DNA of 37,698 bases from a virus, in the IMG/VR virus record IMGVR_UViG_3300042308_000555, positions 1-37,698 of that record, one strand, 5' to 3'. The position numbers and the translations under genes were made by a program. Positions 28,280 through 36,278 of this stretch are shown piece by piece (positions within the stretch are counted from its first letter, which is position 1; the number at the start of each line of letters is the position of its first letter). The notes below the pieces were generated by a model. That model worked only from the letters and a program-made list of their open reading frames with translations, was not told the origin of the DNA and made no database searches.

Positions 28280-29520
28280 ACAGAAGACATTTTTTATCGC
28301 ATCTCAATGGAACAATTGCACTTACATCAAGTACAGTTTTATTGCAGAATTCTATTTTAGCAAATGCTGAAAAACTTAAAAAACAAAACAAAAGTACAAT
28401 ATTATTATGGATGAGCGGTGGTCCTAGTACTATAGATATTTGGGATTTAAAACCAAATAGTCCAAGCGGTGGACCATTTAAACCAATATCTACTAATGTC
28501 GATGGAATACAAATATGCGAGCATTTACCATTATTATCTAAAAACATGGATAATCTTAGTATTGTTCGCAGTATGAGTACAAGGGAAGCTGATCATGGCA
28601 GAGGTAGATACTATATGCATACTGGATATGTGCCTAATCCTAATGTGGAATATCCAAGTTATGGATCAGTTATATCTCATGAATTGTTAAAAAATACTAC
28701 TAATCAGATAGGAATACCACCTTTTATTAGTATAGGTGGTGCCAGTATTGGTCCGGGGTTTTTAGGTGCTACATATTCCCCACTTGTTGTTGATTATAAT
28801 GGAACAATTAGAAATTTACAATCAAGTGTAGATTATCAAACCGTGCAAAGAAGATTAGAAGTTCTATCAGTAATAGAGAACAAATTTATTCAAGAAAAAC
28901 GAGGAGAATTAGCAAGCGATCACGCTAAAATGTTGAATAAAACTGTTGATTTAATGTTTGGTCCACATACTCAAGTCTTAAACATAAATAAAGAACCACA
29001 AAACATTCGTGATAGATATGGCAACACTTCATTTGGTAAAGGTTGTCTCATGGCAAGAAGACTAGTAGAAATTGGCGTACCATTCATAGAAGTAGATATG
29101 GGTGGATGGGATAATCATATGGATATTTTTACAACACTACCAGATAAACTATCTCAAATGGATATTGGGATGAGTGCATTAATTGAAGATCTAGTAAGTA
29201 GGGGATTGTATGACAATACCACCATTATATGGATGGGGGAATTTGGTAGAACTCCAGATATAAATAAAAATGCTGGTAGAGATCACTGGGCTAGAAGCTG
29301 GAGTGCTGTAGTTGGTGGTGGAAAATTAAACAAAGGCATAGTTGTTGGTGAAACTGATGATGATGGAAAAAAGGTAATAAGTGAAGCTTATTCTTCAGAA
29401 GATTTAATGGCAACTATACTAAAAAGTTTGGATATTTCACTTGAAACTACATTTACCTCTAAAAATGGTCGTCCAATGAAGATTGCTAATTCTGGACGAG
29501 TAATTAAAGAACTATTCTAA
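28276..29520 (+). CDS. DUF1501 protein, second copy (414 aa)
   Basis: MNRRHFLSHLNGTIALTSSTVLLQ again opens with a twin-arginine type signal. LWMSGGPSTIDIWDLKP, FKPISTNVDGIQICEHLPLL, DMGGWDNH and GEFGRTPDINKNAGRDHWARSW match the first copy, but the middle is clearly diverged, so this is an old tandem pair. The next gene has its own promoter, so these two close an operon with GMP reductase and the deoxyribosyltransferase-like gene. Confidence 0.92.
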   Translation: MNRRHFLSHLNGTIALTSSTVLLQNSILANAEKLKKQNKSTILLWMSGGPSTIDIWDLKPNSPSGGPFKPISTNVDGIQICEHLPLLSKNMDNLSIVRSMSTREADHGRGRYYMHTGYVPNPNVEYPSYGSVISHELLKNTTNQIGIPPFISIGGASIGPGFLGATYSPLVVDYNGTIRNLQSSVDYQTVQRRLEVLSVIENKFIQEKRGELASDHAKMLNKTVDLMFGPHTQVLNINKEPQNIRDRYGNTSFGKGCLMARRLVEIGVPFIEVDMGGWDNHMDIFTTLPDKLSQMDIGMSALIEDLVSRGLYDNTTIIWMGEFGRTPDINKNAGRDHWARSWSAVVGGGKLNKGIVVGETDDDGKKVISEAYSSEDLMATILKSLDISLETTFTSKNGRPMKIANSGRVIKELF

Positions 29521-29535
29521 ATATAAAGGATGTGG

Positions 29536-29563
29536 TTGACTCTCAAGCCAAATCGTGTAGAAT
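29536..29563 (+). promoter_or_regulatory. sigma70-like promoter
   Basis: TTGACT, 16-bp spacer, TAGAAT; here a CGATA follows the -10 box. GGAG at about 29584 serves the gene at 29595. Confidence 0.7.
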
Positions 29564-29594
29564 GACGATATAACAGAGCTTATGGAGATAAACA

Positions 29595-29894
29595 ATGAAA
29601 AAAAGAATTGCTACTAAGCAAAAAACCCACAAACGATCAGACAAAATGGAAGTTATCGATCTAAAATCTACATCCATACCACAAAATGAACTAGAAAACT
29701 TTGTAGGATATATAAAAAATCTACACAAGATAGATTGTATACGGATATGGGAAAATCATTTTAGAATCAATGTTTGGATAGAAAAATATTGTGATAATTC
29801 AGTTTATCCAAAATATTCTATTACAAAATCATTTTTTGTATTTTATGATGGATGGCATATCGTAGATAAAACAGATAATAAAATACTAACATGA
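29595..29894 (+). CDS. hypothetical protein (99 aa)
   Basis: Basic N-terminus (MKKRIATKQKTHKRSDK) then a compact alpha/beta part ending in SFFVFYDGWHIVDKTDNK. TATGGAG upstream. ATGA overlap with the dCMP deaminase gene. No domain recognised. Confidence 0.6.
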   Translation: MKKRIATKQKTHKRSDKMEVIDLKSTSIPQNELENFVGYIKNLHKIDCIRIWENHFRINVWIEKYCDNSVYPKYSITKSFFVFYDGWHIVDKTDNKILT

Positions 29895-30331
29895 ATAGAA
29901 CATTAAAATGGGATATTAGATTTCTTGAGCTAGCTAAGTTGATTTCAACTTGGTCTAAAGATCCATCAACGCAAGTTGGAGCAGTAATTACAGATGGCAT
30001 CAAAGTAATATCTATTGGATATAATGGTTTACCAATGTCTGTACGTGACGATGTAAACATCCTCAATAATAGAGAAGAAAAATATAAGTACATTATACAT
30101 GCAGAAATGAATGCTATACTAGCTGCGAAATGTAATTTACATAATTTTACATTATACACATATCCATTTCTTCCATGTACTAATTGTGCATCTATGACGA
30201 TCCAAGCAGGAATAAAGAGAGTAGTATCTATAGTATGTCAAAATGACAGATGGAAAGAAAGATTAGAGCAATCTAAAGATATTTTTAATCGTGCAAATAT
30301 TGATGTAGTTGAACTTGGTGTGTATATATAA
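29891..30331 (+). CDS. dCMP deaminase (146 aa)
   Basis: KWDIRFLELAKLISTWSKDPSTQVGAVI, SIGYNGLP, HAEMNA (His70, Glu72) and PCTNC (96-99) are the full signature of phage and bacterial dCMP deaminases, the zinc enzymes that turn dCMP into dUMP. The extra zinc ligands of the T4 enzyme are not obvious. With ThyX two genes downstream it forms a dTMP-supply pair. Confidence 0.9.
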   Translation: MNRTLKWDIRFLELAKLISTWSKDPSTQVGAVITDGIKVISIGYNGLPMSVRDDVNILNNREEKYKYIIHAEMNAILAAKCNLHNFTLYTYPFLPCTNCASMTIQAGIKRVVSIVCQNDRWKERLEQSKDIFNRANIDVVELGVYI

Positions 30332-30357
30332 TTGCATATATCACATGGAGTATCAAT

Positions 30358-30663
30358 ATGTTCTACAAAGAAGAGTTATGTGCAATAATGAATTTTGCAT
30401 ACGACTATCCAATAGACATAGAAGCCGCTTGGGCCGCTTATAATAGATTCAATCGACACATTCAAAGTGCTGACTTACATACAATTAAATATTTTCTGAA
30501 GATAATTTGCTACACAGACAATGAATTACTTTCTTTAAGAAATATTATGGCTGAAAGTGGAAAAGAATTAACGCCAAGTGAACTATCTCAGTATATTTTT
30601 ATACTAAGCATATGTTTTTTTGATAGACTACATCAAACAATAGATACTCAAAAACATGAATAA
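30358..30663 (+). CDS. hypothetical helical protein (101 aa)
   Basis: MFYKEELCAIMNFAYDYPIDIEAAWAAYNRFNRHIQ... followed by LLSLRNIMAESGKELTPSELSQYIFIL, the part shared with the 63-aa protein at 12588. GGAG upstream. It overlaps the ThyX start by eight bases. Confidence 0.6.
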   Translation: MFYKEELCAIMNFAYDYPIDIEAAWAAYNRFNRHIQSADLHTIKYFLKIICYTDNELLSLRNIMAESGKELTPSELSQYIFILSICFFDRLHQTIDTQKHE

Positions 30664-31279
30664 AGTACAATTGATTGGATATTATGGTGGCGATGAAACA
30701 CACGCATTATCAGCATGGACAAGCACATCAAGAGATTTAACAGAAGATAAAAGAAATAGAATAGACAAGTTGCTTTATATGCTAGCATCTGAGGGACATC
30801 ATACGCCATTTGAAAAGTCTTCACTACATTTCTTGATATGTACAGACATAGCAACACACATACATATATTAAAGCATCGCATTGGAATTTCTGTTAATGC
30901 AGAATCAGCCAGATATAAAGAAATCAAAGAGGATTGTTTTTATATACCTTCTGATTTTCCAGACACTTGGCAACAAAAACTAGAAACATATACTAAGGCT
31001 GGGTTAGATTTGTATCATGAGTGCATCAAGGATTTAGTGGATACTCATGGTTTTAGTAGAAAAAGGGCTAAAGAGGCAGCAAGATTTTTTAGAACCTATA
31101 ATACTCAAATTTCAGCAGATGTTATGTTTAACTTCAGAAGTTTTGCTCATTTTCTTGGGCTACGTAACACAGAAAATGCTCAATTAGAAGTCAAAAATAT
31201 TGCAAAAGAAATGCTAGAATTAATAAAAAATATAGATGGTAATCCATTTAAGTATAGTTTAGAAGGTTTCAATCTATAG
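30656..31279 (+). CDS. thyX: flavin-dependent thymidylate synthase ThyX (207 aa)
   Basis: The ThyX signature is present in the variant form KHRIGISVNAESARYKE (about residues 73-89). Supporting parts are ASEGHHTPFEKSSLHFLI (nucleotide/FAD side) and RFFRTYNTQISADVMFNFRSFAHFLGLR. It makes dTMP from dUMP using methylene-folate and FADH2, independently of ThyA. Length is typical. The tmRNA begins three bases after its stop, so both may share a transcript. Confidence 0.93.
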   Translation: MNKVQLIGYYGGDETHALSAWTSTSRDLTEDKRNRIDKLLYMLASEGHHTPFEKSSLHFLICTDIATHIHILKHRIGISVNAESARYKEIKEDCFYIPSDFPDTWQQKLETYTKAGLDLYHECIKDLVDTHGFSRKRAKEAARFFRTYNTQISADVMFNFRSFAHFLGLRNTENAQLEVKNIAKEMLELIKNIDGNPFKYSLEGFNL

Positions 31280-31282
31280 AAA

Positions 31283-31632
31283 GGGCCGGTAAAGGTATCG
31301 ATTGGATCGTAGTTATTATGGTTAGCAAGTAGTGGTTGATCGACAGGCCACTTTAAAAGTCGATTAAACGCTTTAACTGGCGTAACACAGTTAGCTCTTG
31401 CTGCTTGAGAAAGTAGCAACAATCTTAGGAAGCGATGAAGGTAGCGTCCAAAAGATTGTCGTTAAATCCTTCTGCTGCTAGAATAGCCAACGGGTTCTAG
31501 CTAAGATTTGTTGGTACGGAAAGATGAATGTTGATTGTTCTTTAATCTTTCTTAAGAATTTATGAACAACTAAACTTGTAGAAGCTATATTAACACTATC
31601 ACAAGACATGGGTTCGACTCCCATCCGGTCCA
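31283..31632 (+). ncRNA. ssrA: tmRNA
   Basis: The 5' end GGGCCGG pairs with CCGGTCC at the 3' end; a T arm ATGGG-TTCGACT-CCCAT precedes it, and the 5' half has the tmRNA-type GGTATCGATTGG. A tag frame ends at the TGA 31406-31408 and reads ALTGVTQLALAA in its last twelve codons, the classic ALAA end. The exact resume codon is uncertain (31361 or later). Hairpin and pseudoknot sequences fill the rest. CCA is not encoded (A then CT). About 350 nt, normal size. A phage-encoded tmRNA would tag proteins from stalled ribosomes. Confidence 0.9.
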
Positions 31633-31643
31633 CTTAAATAATA

Positions 31644-31892
31644 ATGATCAAAAAATCAATCAAACATTTAAAAGAAAATAACATGCATTATGGTGAACAT
31701 TTATTGTTTGCTTGGTCGCATGGTATAATGTGTATTGTGTCTGGTGCATTATTGATCATACATGGCATAATACCATCTTTATTTCCTAAGATTGGCTCTA
31801 GATTGATAGAAATATTAAACTATAGTTTCACTAATCGTAGGGGGTTTAAAAATGGCACTACTATCAGCAAGAACACTGATCGCGTTAACTAA
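31644..31892 (+). CDS. DUF6356-like membrane protein (82 aa)
   Basis: HYGEHLLFAWSHGIMCIVSGALLIIHGIIPSLFP resembles the DUF6356 layout (EH...A...G and IHG-x-x-P within a membrane span), small membrane proteins found in phages. Start at 31644 or the internal ATG at 31683; neither has a strong ribosome site. The tail overlaps an alternative start of the next gene. Confidence 0.6.
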   Translation: MIKKSIKHLKENNMHYGEHLLFAWSHGIMCIVSGALLIIHGIIPSLFPKIGSRLIEILNYSFTNRRGFKNGTTISKNTDRVN

Positions 31893-31941
31893 AATTATTT
31901 TCTTTGGAAGAATGTTGTTTTCTGCTATATATCAAGTACTA

Positions 31942-32334
31942 ATGAAAACTAAAAAATGTATATATTGTGGCATAGAAAAAACTGTTGTTCATTTTCCTAA
32001 ACATATTATGTATAAGGATAAATTGGACATGAGATGTAATACATGTATTAAAAGTCAAAGAAAAATAAGAAACTATCTTCATAAGACGGCGCCACCAAAA
32101 CCAGAAGTGTGTTCGTGTTGTGGTAAACAGCCAATAAAATGGTGTTTGGACCATGACCATATATCTAACGAATTTCGTGGTTGGATATGTGAAAAGTGTA
32201 ACACTGGAATTGGTAAATTAGGAGATGATGTTAATGGTTTAGTAATGGCATTAAATTATCTTTTAAGCTACGAATTAGAAAGAAAAAAAATAGACATGTT
32301 GACTGAATCAGAGTCTGATGCTATAATAGAGTAG
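31942..32334 (+). CDS. recombination endonuclease VII (130 aa)
   Basis: Zinc-binding C57-x-x-C60 and C83-x-x-C86 enclose LDHDHISNEFRGWICEKCNTGIGKLGDD, the His-Me finger core of T4 endonuclease VII, which cuts branched DNA before packaging. An N-terminal CxxCG...RCNTC segment is a second zinc knuckle. The start at 31942 fits relatives; an upstream ATG at 31852 with AGGGGG would add 30 hydrophobic residues. Confidence 0.88.
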   Translation: MKTKKCIYCGIEKTVVHFPKHIMYKDKLDMRCNTCIKSQRKIRNYLHKTAPPKPEVCSCCGKQPIKWCLDHDHISNEFRGWICEKCNTGIGKLGDDVNGLVMALNYLLSYELERKKIDMLTESESDAIIE

Positions 32335-32377
32335 ACTTAGAGAAGTCTAGGGTTTTGATTAATTTTTAGGAGGTATT

Positions 32378-32707
32378 ATGTTAAACAATAGAATTATACT
32401 GAAGGGAAATTTGACTAAAGATCCAGAATATAAGACTGTTTCCGATAAGGAACTAGTCACATTTAGAATTGCTGTTAATGAATCTCTTGGAAATGGTAAA
32501 GAGGAAACCGTTTATCTTGATGTAGATGGATGGGGTAGTCATGCAGAGTATTCTAGAAATGTGGAGCTATCTAAGGGCGATAGAGTAATTATTGATGGTC
32601 GCCTAAGACAGCGTGATTGGGAAGACAAAGAAGGAAATAGCAGAACATCATATAGCGTTCTACCAAGTACCTTCTCTAAAGTTGTAAAGCCAAGTTTATC
32701 AAAGTGA
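32378..32707 (+). CDS. ssb: single-stranded DNA-binding protein (109 aa)
   Basis: MLNNRIILKGNLTKDPEYKTVSDKELVTFRIAVNE, VYLDVDGWGSHAE and LSKGDRVIIDGRLRQRDWEDKEGN are an SSB OB-fold. The acidic C-terminal tip of bacterial SSB is missing: the protein ends SKVVKPSLSK, so it would not recruit host SSB partners in the usual way. TTAGGAGG precedes the ATG; a strong terminator follows. Confidence 0.9.
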   Translation: MLNNRIILKGNLTKDPEYKTVSDKELVTFRIAVNESLGNGKEETVYLDVDGWGSHAEYSRNVELSKGDRVIIDGRLRQRDWEDKEGNSRTSYSVLPSTFSKVVKPSLSK

Positions 32708-32714
32708 GTTCATT

Positions 32715-32749
32715 GAGGTTCGTTGCCGCCTTCGGGCGGCACGAACTTC
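32715..32749 (+). terminator. terminator with TTCG tetraloop
   Basis: An 8-bp plus 7-bp stem with one bulge closes on TTCG just after ssb; ATTATTAA follows. Confidence 0.8.
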
Positions 32750-32758
32750 ATTATTAAT

Positions 32759-32962
32759 ATGAGCATTAATAGTATAATTTCAAAATTAAACGCTATAGAT
32801 CAACAAATGTCGGTTCTATCAGAACGACAATATCAACCACAAATTAGTGCTTCTGATCAAAGAGAGATTCTGAAAAGAAAAAAGAAGCTAGAAAAAGATC
32901 AGAAAAAATTACTTAAAAGACTTCAAGCAATAAAAAATGGAAATAATGATAACTATGAATAA
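32759..32962 (+). CDS. coiled-coil protein (67 aa)
   Basis: MSINSIISKLNAIDQQMSVLSERQ then a Lys/Glu/Leu heptad region (REILKRKKKLEKDQKKLLKRLQAI), a short basic coiled coil. It opens the virion-type gene group. The start within the terminator-proximal region has no clear ribosome site. Confidence 0.6.
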   Translation: MSINSIISKLNAIDQQMSVLSERQYQPQISASDQREILKRKKKLEKDQKKLLKRLQAIKNGNNDNYE

Positions 32963-33212
32963 GAATCATCGACAAGCGAAACATGAAAGAAGGCGTAGAC
33001 TAGCACTAAAGAAAAGAGCAGAAAAAGATACTAATAAACTAGAGAGAGAAATAGAAAAAATCCAAAATAAAAATACACATATTGTAAAAGAAAGTTCTGA
33101 AAAGGAACATAGAAGAATTGCACTCTCTATGTTGCCTAAAGAAAAGATACAAATTACCAATATTAAAGAATATAGAAAAACACGAAAAAAGAAATTTAAG
33201 GGCGTAAAATGA
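32955..33212 (+). CDS. very basic coiled-coil protein (85 aa)
   Basis: MNKNHRQAKHERRRRLALKKRAEKDTNKLEREIEKIQ... and an Arg/Lys-rich end (EYRKTRKKKFKGVK). Probably binds DNA or RNA, or is a small internal virion protein. Overlaps both neighbours; ATGs at 32937 and 32946 are alternatives. Confidence 0.55.
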   Translation: MNKNHRQAKHERRRRLALKKRAEKDTNKLEREIEKIQNKNTHIVKESSEKEHRRIALSMLPKEKIQITNIKEYRKTRKKKFKGVK

Positions 33213-33601
33213 GTAATGCTGGCTTTGCAAATTCTAGTGGTGCTATTATATATTTAATTTTATTATTGCTGCCAACCACCCTATGTTTGGCTACACCATT
33301 AATTAATAAATTATATTCTAGAAATTATATTCGACAGACATGTAATGCTTCAAATACAGTCTATAAGACGATATATGTTGAAAAACCAGCTAAGATCAAC
33401 AAAACTGTAAGACTTAATAATGAAAAACAACTAGAAACTTCTGCTGAATTACTTACAAATACTAGGCAGGCATTAGTAAAATTGGGATATAGGGTTAGAG
33501 ATGCGAAGTCTGTAATAGAAAAAATGTGTAAAAATAAATGCTACACAGATGAGGTAAGTCTGATACGTGACTGTGTATCATATACACACAAAAATAAATA
33601 G
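33209..33601 (+). CDS. membrane protein with RuvA-C-like tail (130 aa)
   Basis: One membrane segment (AIIYLILLLLPTTLCLATPL) near the N-terminus. The C-terminal ALVKLGYRVRDAKSVIEKMCKNKCYTDEVSLIRDCV looks like the small three-helix domain at the end of RuvA. The first six residues MSNAGF also occur inside the next protein. Function unknown. Confidence 0.55.
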   Translation: MSNAGFANSSGAIIYLILLLLPTTLCLATPLINKLYSRNYIRQTCNASNTVYKTIYVEKPAKINKTVRLNNEKQLETSAELLTNTRQALVKLGYRVRDAKSVIEKMCKNKCYTDEVSLIRDCVSYTHKNK

Positions 33602-33610
33602 GAGAAAATC

Positions 33611-34525
33611 ATGCCACTACCAAAAAGAGGGGAAAAAGAAACAAGGGAACAATTCATGTCAAGATGCATGAGTGATGAAACAGTACAAAAAGATTTCCCA
33701 AATCAAGACCAAAGAGTGGCAGTTTGCATGAGTAATGCTGGATTTAATGCAAAGTCTATGGATACAGTAGATTTTGCATATAATTATGAAACATTTGGCT
33801 TTACTGAAGACTTAAATGAAGATAATTTTTATACCCCACTAGAGTGCGAATATGTTGATTTAGGCGAACAAACACAAGAATGGGATATTTCTAAAGAAAA
33901 TGCAAGTTTATGGGAAAATATACGTAAGAAAAAGGAAAGAGAAGGAAAAAACTATAAGCCAGCACAACCCGGAGATAAAGATAGACCAACTAAACAAGCT
34001 TGGAAGCAAGCAAAGTCTGACAGCGGAGATGCAATGGCTATAGAGCAATTGCAAAAAATGCATGACCAATTGATGGGCATAGTATCAAAAATAAAAATGA
34101 TGGATATTAAATTTCAAGATTGGACCAAAGATATGATATCTAAGGCAGAAATATATGTACAAAATGTTTATGATTTTGTTTCATATTATGAGCCGGGTAA
34201 ATATGAAGATGAATATGTGGAAGAGCCTTCAGAGCTTGAGGATGAGGATGAGGATATGGAAGATGACAGTGCATATGCCTCTGAGTATCAAGGAAGAAAA
34301 GTCACATTAAATAAACCATTTAGAACACCAAAAGGTCCAAAAAAGTTTAGTGTTTATGTCAAAAATGATAAAGGTAATGTAGTCAAAGTAAATTTTGGTG
34401 ACCCAAATATGGAAATTAAAAGAGATATTCCAGCTAGGCGTAAAAGCTTTAGAGCAAGACATCAATGCGATACTAATCCGGGTCCAAAGTGGAAAGCAAG
34501 ATATTGGTCATGCAAAATGTGGTGA
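33611..34525 (+). CDS. phage structural/prohead-associated protein (304 aa)
   Basis: The N-terminus (PLPKRGEKETREQFMSRCMSDETVQKDFPNQDQRVAVCMSNAGF) is an extension found at the start of phage head-region proteins. The middle is helical and acidic (EEPSELEDEDEDMEDD), like scaffolds. The end RARHQCDTNPGPKWKARYWSCKMW is a Cys/Trp motif common in marine and freshwater phage structural proteins. GGAG lies before the ATG. Exact role unproven. Confidence 0.65.
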   Translation: MPLPKRGEKETREQFMSRCMSDETVQKDFPNQDQRVAVCMSNAGFNAKSMDTVDFAYNYETFGFTEDLNEDNFYTPLECEYVDLGEQTQEWDISKENASLWENIRKKKEREGKNYKPAQPGDKDRPTKQAWKQAKSDSGDAMAIEQLQKMHDQLMGIVSKIKMMDIKFQDWTKDMISKAEIYVQNVYDFVSYYEPGKYEDEYVEEPSELEDEDEDMEDDSAYASEYQGRKVTLNKPFRTPKGPKKFSVYVKNDKGNVVKVNFGDPNMEIKRDIPARRKSFRARHQCDTNPGPKWKARYWSCKMW

Positions 34526-34528
34526 CAT

Positions 34529-34948
34529 ATGAAAAAAAGAAATATACTTAAAGCAGTAGAAAATCAAATAGTTTGTCCAAAATCTACACAAGATATTAGC
34601 ATCAATCTACAAAATAGACAAATATGTGTGGATAAGGCTAATTATGGTCCAGCAAATCCATCATTAAATGATGAACAGTTTTGGCAAAAAAAGGCTTTAT
34701 TATTTAAAACATCCATTGAAAATGCAAAAACAATGAGATGTGCAAATTGTGCAGCTTTTATAAAAACAGAAAAAATGTTAAACTGTATACATAAAGGAAT
34801 AGCTGAACTATCCGAAGAAGAGCAAGAACTAAAGATAGCAGAGGAAATAACAGATAAAGCTAATCTTGGATACTGTGAACTATTTGATTTTAAATGTGCT
34901 GGTGATAGAACTTGTGATGCTTGGATTACTGGTGGTCCAATAACCTAG
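34529..34948 (+). CDS. Cys-rich virion-region protein (139 aa)
   Basis: RCANCAAFIKTEKMLNC, then ANLGYCELFDFKCAGDRTCDAWITGGP: at least six cysteines in a spacing that suggests an Fe-S cluster or zinc. Proteins of this type occur beside the head-region gene in large environmental phages. It starts three bases after the previous stop. Confidence 0.6.
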   Translation: MKKRNILKAVENQIVCPKSTQDISINLQNRQICVDKANYGPANPSLNDEQFWQKKALLFKTSIENAKTMRCANCAAFIKTEKMLNCIHKGIAELSEEEQELKIAEEITDKANLGYCELFDFKCAGDRTCDAWITGGPIT

Positions 34949-34974
34949 TATTAATTATAGAAATAAATATAAAA

Positions 34975-35424
34975 ATGATTAACAAGTTTATTCAACTAAT
35001 GTCAGAATATAACAAGTCTGATGCTTTACAATATGGGAAACCCGGCCCAAAAGATCCAAGAAAAACACCAGCACCTAAGAAGGATCAAAAAAGGGGTTCC
35101 AAAAAAAATCCACCAAAGAGTGCTGATAAACCAAATACCAAGATAGATTTTAGTAAGGATGTTGAAGATCAACTTAAAAGTATGGTAGCAGAGCATAATA
35201 AAAAGAATAAAGGTAGCAAAGCCACCCTTGGTATGTTAAAAACAGTATATAGAAGAGGAGCAGGAGCGTTTAGTACAAGCCATCATCCAAAGATGAGTAG
35301 ACATGGATGGGCTATAGCAAGAATAAAAGCCTTTCTTTATCTCTTAAGAAATGGTAGACCGTCTAATCCAAACTATAAACAGGATAATGATTTATTACCA
35401 AGTGGACATCCAAAGAAAAAATAA
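34975..35424 (+). CDS. DUF5824-like phage protein (149 aa)
   Basis: A Pro/Lys-rich linker (residues 15-55) precedes KSMVAEHNKKNKGSKATLGMLKTVYRRGAGAFSTSHHPKMSRHGWAIARIKAFLYLLRNGRPSNPNY..DNDLLP, the pattern of the DUF5824 domain in head/tail regions of large phages. The ATG at 34975 is used; upstream frame residues overlap the previous gene. Confidence 0.7.
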   Translation: MINKFIQLMSEYNKSDALQYGKPGPKDPRKTPAPKKDQKRGSKKNPPKSADKPNTKIDFSKDVEDQLKSMVAEHNKKNKGSKATLGMLKTVYRRGAGAFSTSHHPKMSRHGWAIARIKAFLYLLRNGRPSNPNYKQDNDLLPSGHPKKK

Positions 35425-35445
35425 TATATACGTGGAATATATATA

Positions 35446-36276
35446 ATGCTTAATATCGGCTCTAATGAAATAAAAAAAATATACTTTAGCTCTCAAGAAG
35501 TGCAAAAAATATATGGTGGCTCATTATTAATTCCAACACAATCAACCACCACTACAACAACCACTGCTGCTCCAACAACCACAACCACAACCACTGCGGC
35601 ACCAACCACCACAACAACCTCAACTACTACTACCACTGCGGCACCATTTTCACCAATGGCAGTTATGCTAACAACTGGTTCTTCATATACAGTACCAACT
35701 GGTGCCACCACTATGAAAGCATGGGCTATTGGAAGTGGTGGAAACTACGAAAAGGGGGCTGGTGGAACAGCATATAAAACTTGGAATGTTAATGGCGGCT
35801 CTTCTGTAGCTTATACAGTTGGTGCTGCTGTTAATAATGCTAATTATGGCTCATTTGGTAATAATACAACAATAACATATGATAACACAACCATTACCGG
35901 CTGTGGTGGAGGTAGGTTAATTAGTGGATTTGGATTCAATGGTGGTGACGGTGGCGCTAACGGTGGGGGTGGAGGATATCAAGGTGGTGGAGAATACGCT
36001 AACGGAGCAGTTGGTGGAAATACTCCACAGGGTGTGGGTAGGCCAGTATTTAAAGCAACAGATATAGACGGCCTATTTGCCGTATTAAATCTATTAGGAA
36101 TAGATCCAACTACATACGTTAATTATAATTATGATATGACTAATCCAAATGTATTTGGTGCTGGTACTAAATTTGATAAGTATGGAAGTTTTGCCTCTGG
36201 CGGTATAGGCGGCGGTAATGGATTCGGCACAGTAGAAACTAGAGAAACTGGAGCAGTAATACTTTACTTTACATAA
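35446..36276 (+). CDS. tail/fibre-like protein with Thr-rich linker (276 aa)
   Basis: A short N-terminal unit (LNIGSNEIKKIYFSSQEVQKIYGGS) is typical of phage proteins that dock to the virion. A linker of three TTTTTTTAAP-like repeats follows (about residues 33-67), then a Gly/Asn-rich beta domain (GGDGGANGGGGGYQGGG) like the glycine-rich tips of tail fibres and adhesins. The Thr linker could be O-glycosylated, and a glycosyltransferase and sulfotransferase follow. Role in host contact is inference. Confidence 0.7.
   Translation: MLNIGSNEIKKIYFSSQEVQKIYGGSLLIPTQSTTTTTTTAAPTTTTTTTAAPTTTTTSTTTTTAAPFSPMAVMLTTGSSYTVPTGATTMKAWAIGSGGNYEKGAGGTAYKTWNVNGGSSVAYTVGAAVNNANYGSFGNNTTITYDNTTITGCGGGRLISGFGFNGGDGGANGGGGGYQGGGEYANGAVGGNTPQGVGRPVFKATDIDGLFAVLNLLGIDPTTYVNYNYDMTNPNVFGAGTKFDKYGSFASGGIGGGNGFGTVETRETGAVILYFT
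35541..35647 (+). repeat. imperfect ACC/ACA/ACT repeat coding the Thr linker
   Basis: Three imperfect units of about 30-40 bases, each ending GC(T/G)GC(T/A)CCA, encode (T)nAAP. Confidence 0.8.
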
Positions 36277-36278
36277 TC

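Noticed and set aside
31180-31422. Minus-strand open frame of 80 codons
   Set aside because: It is antisense to the thyX end and the tmRNA, both well supported.
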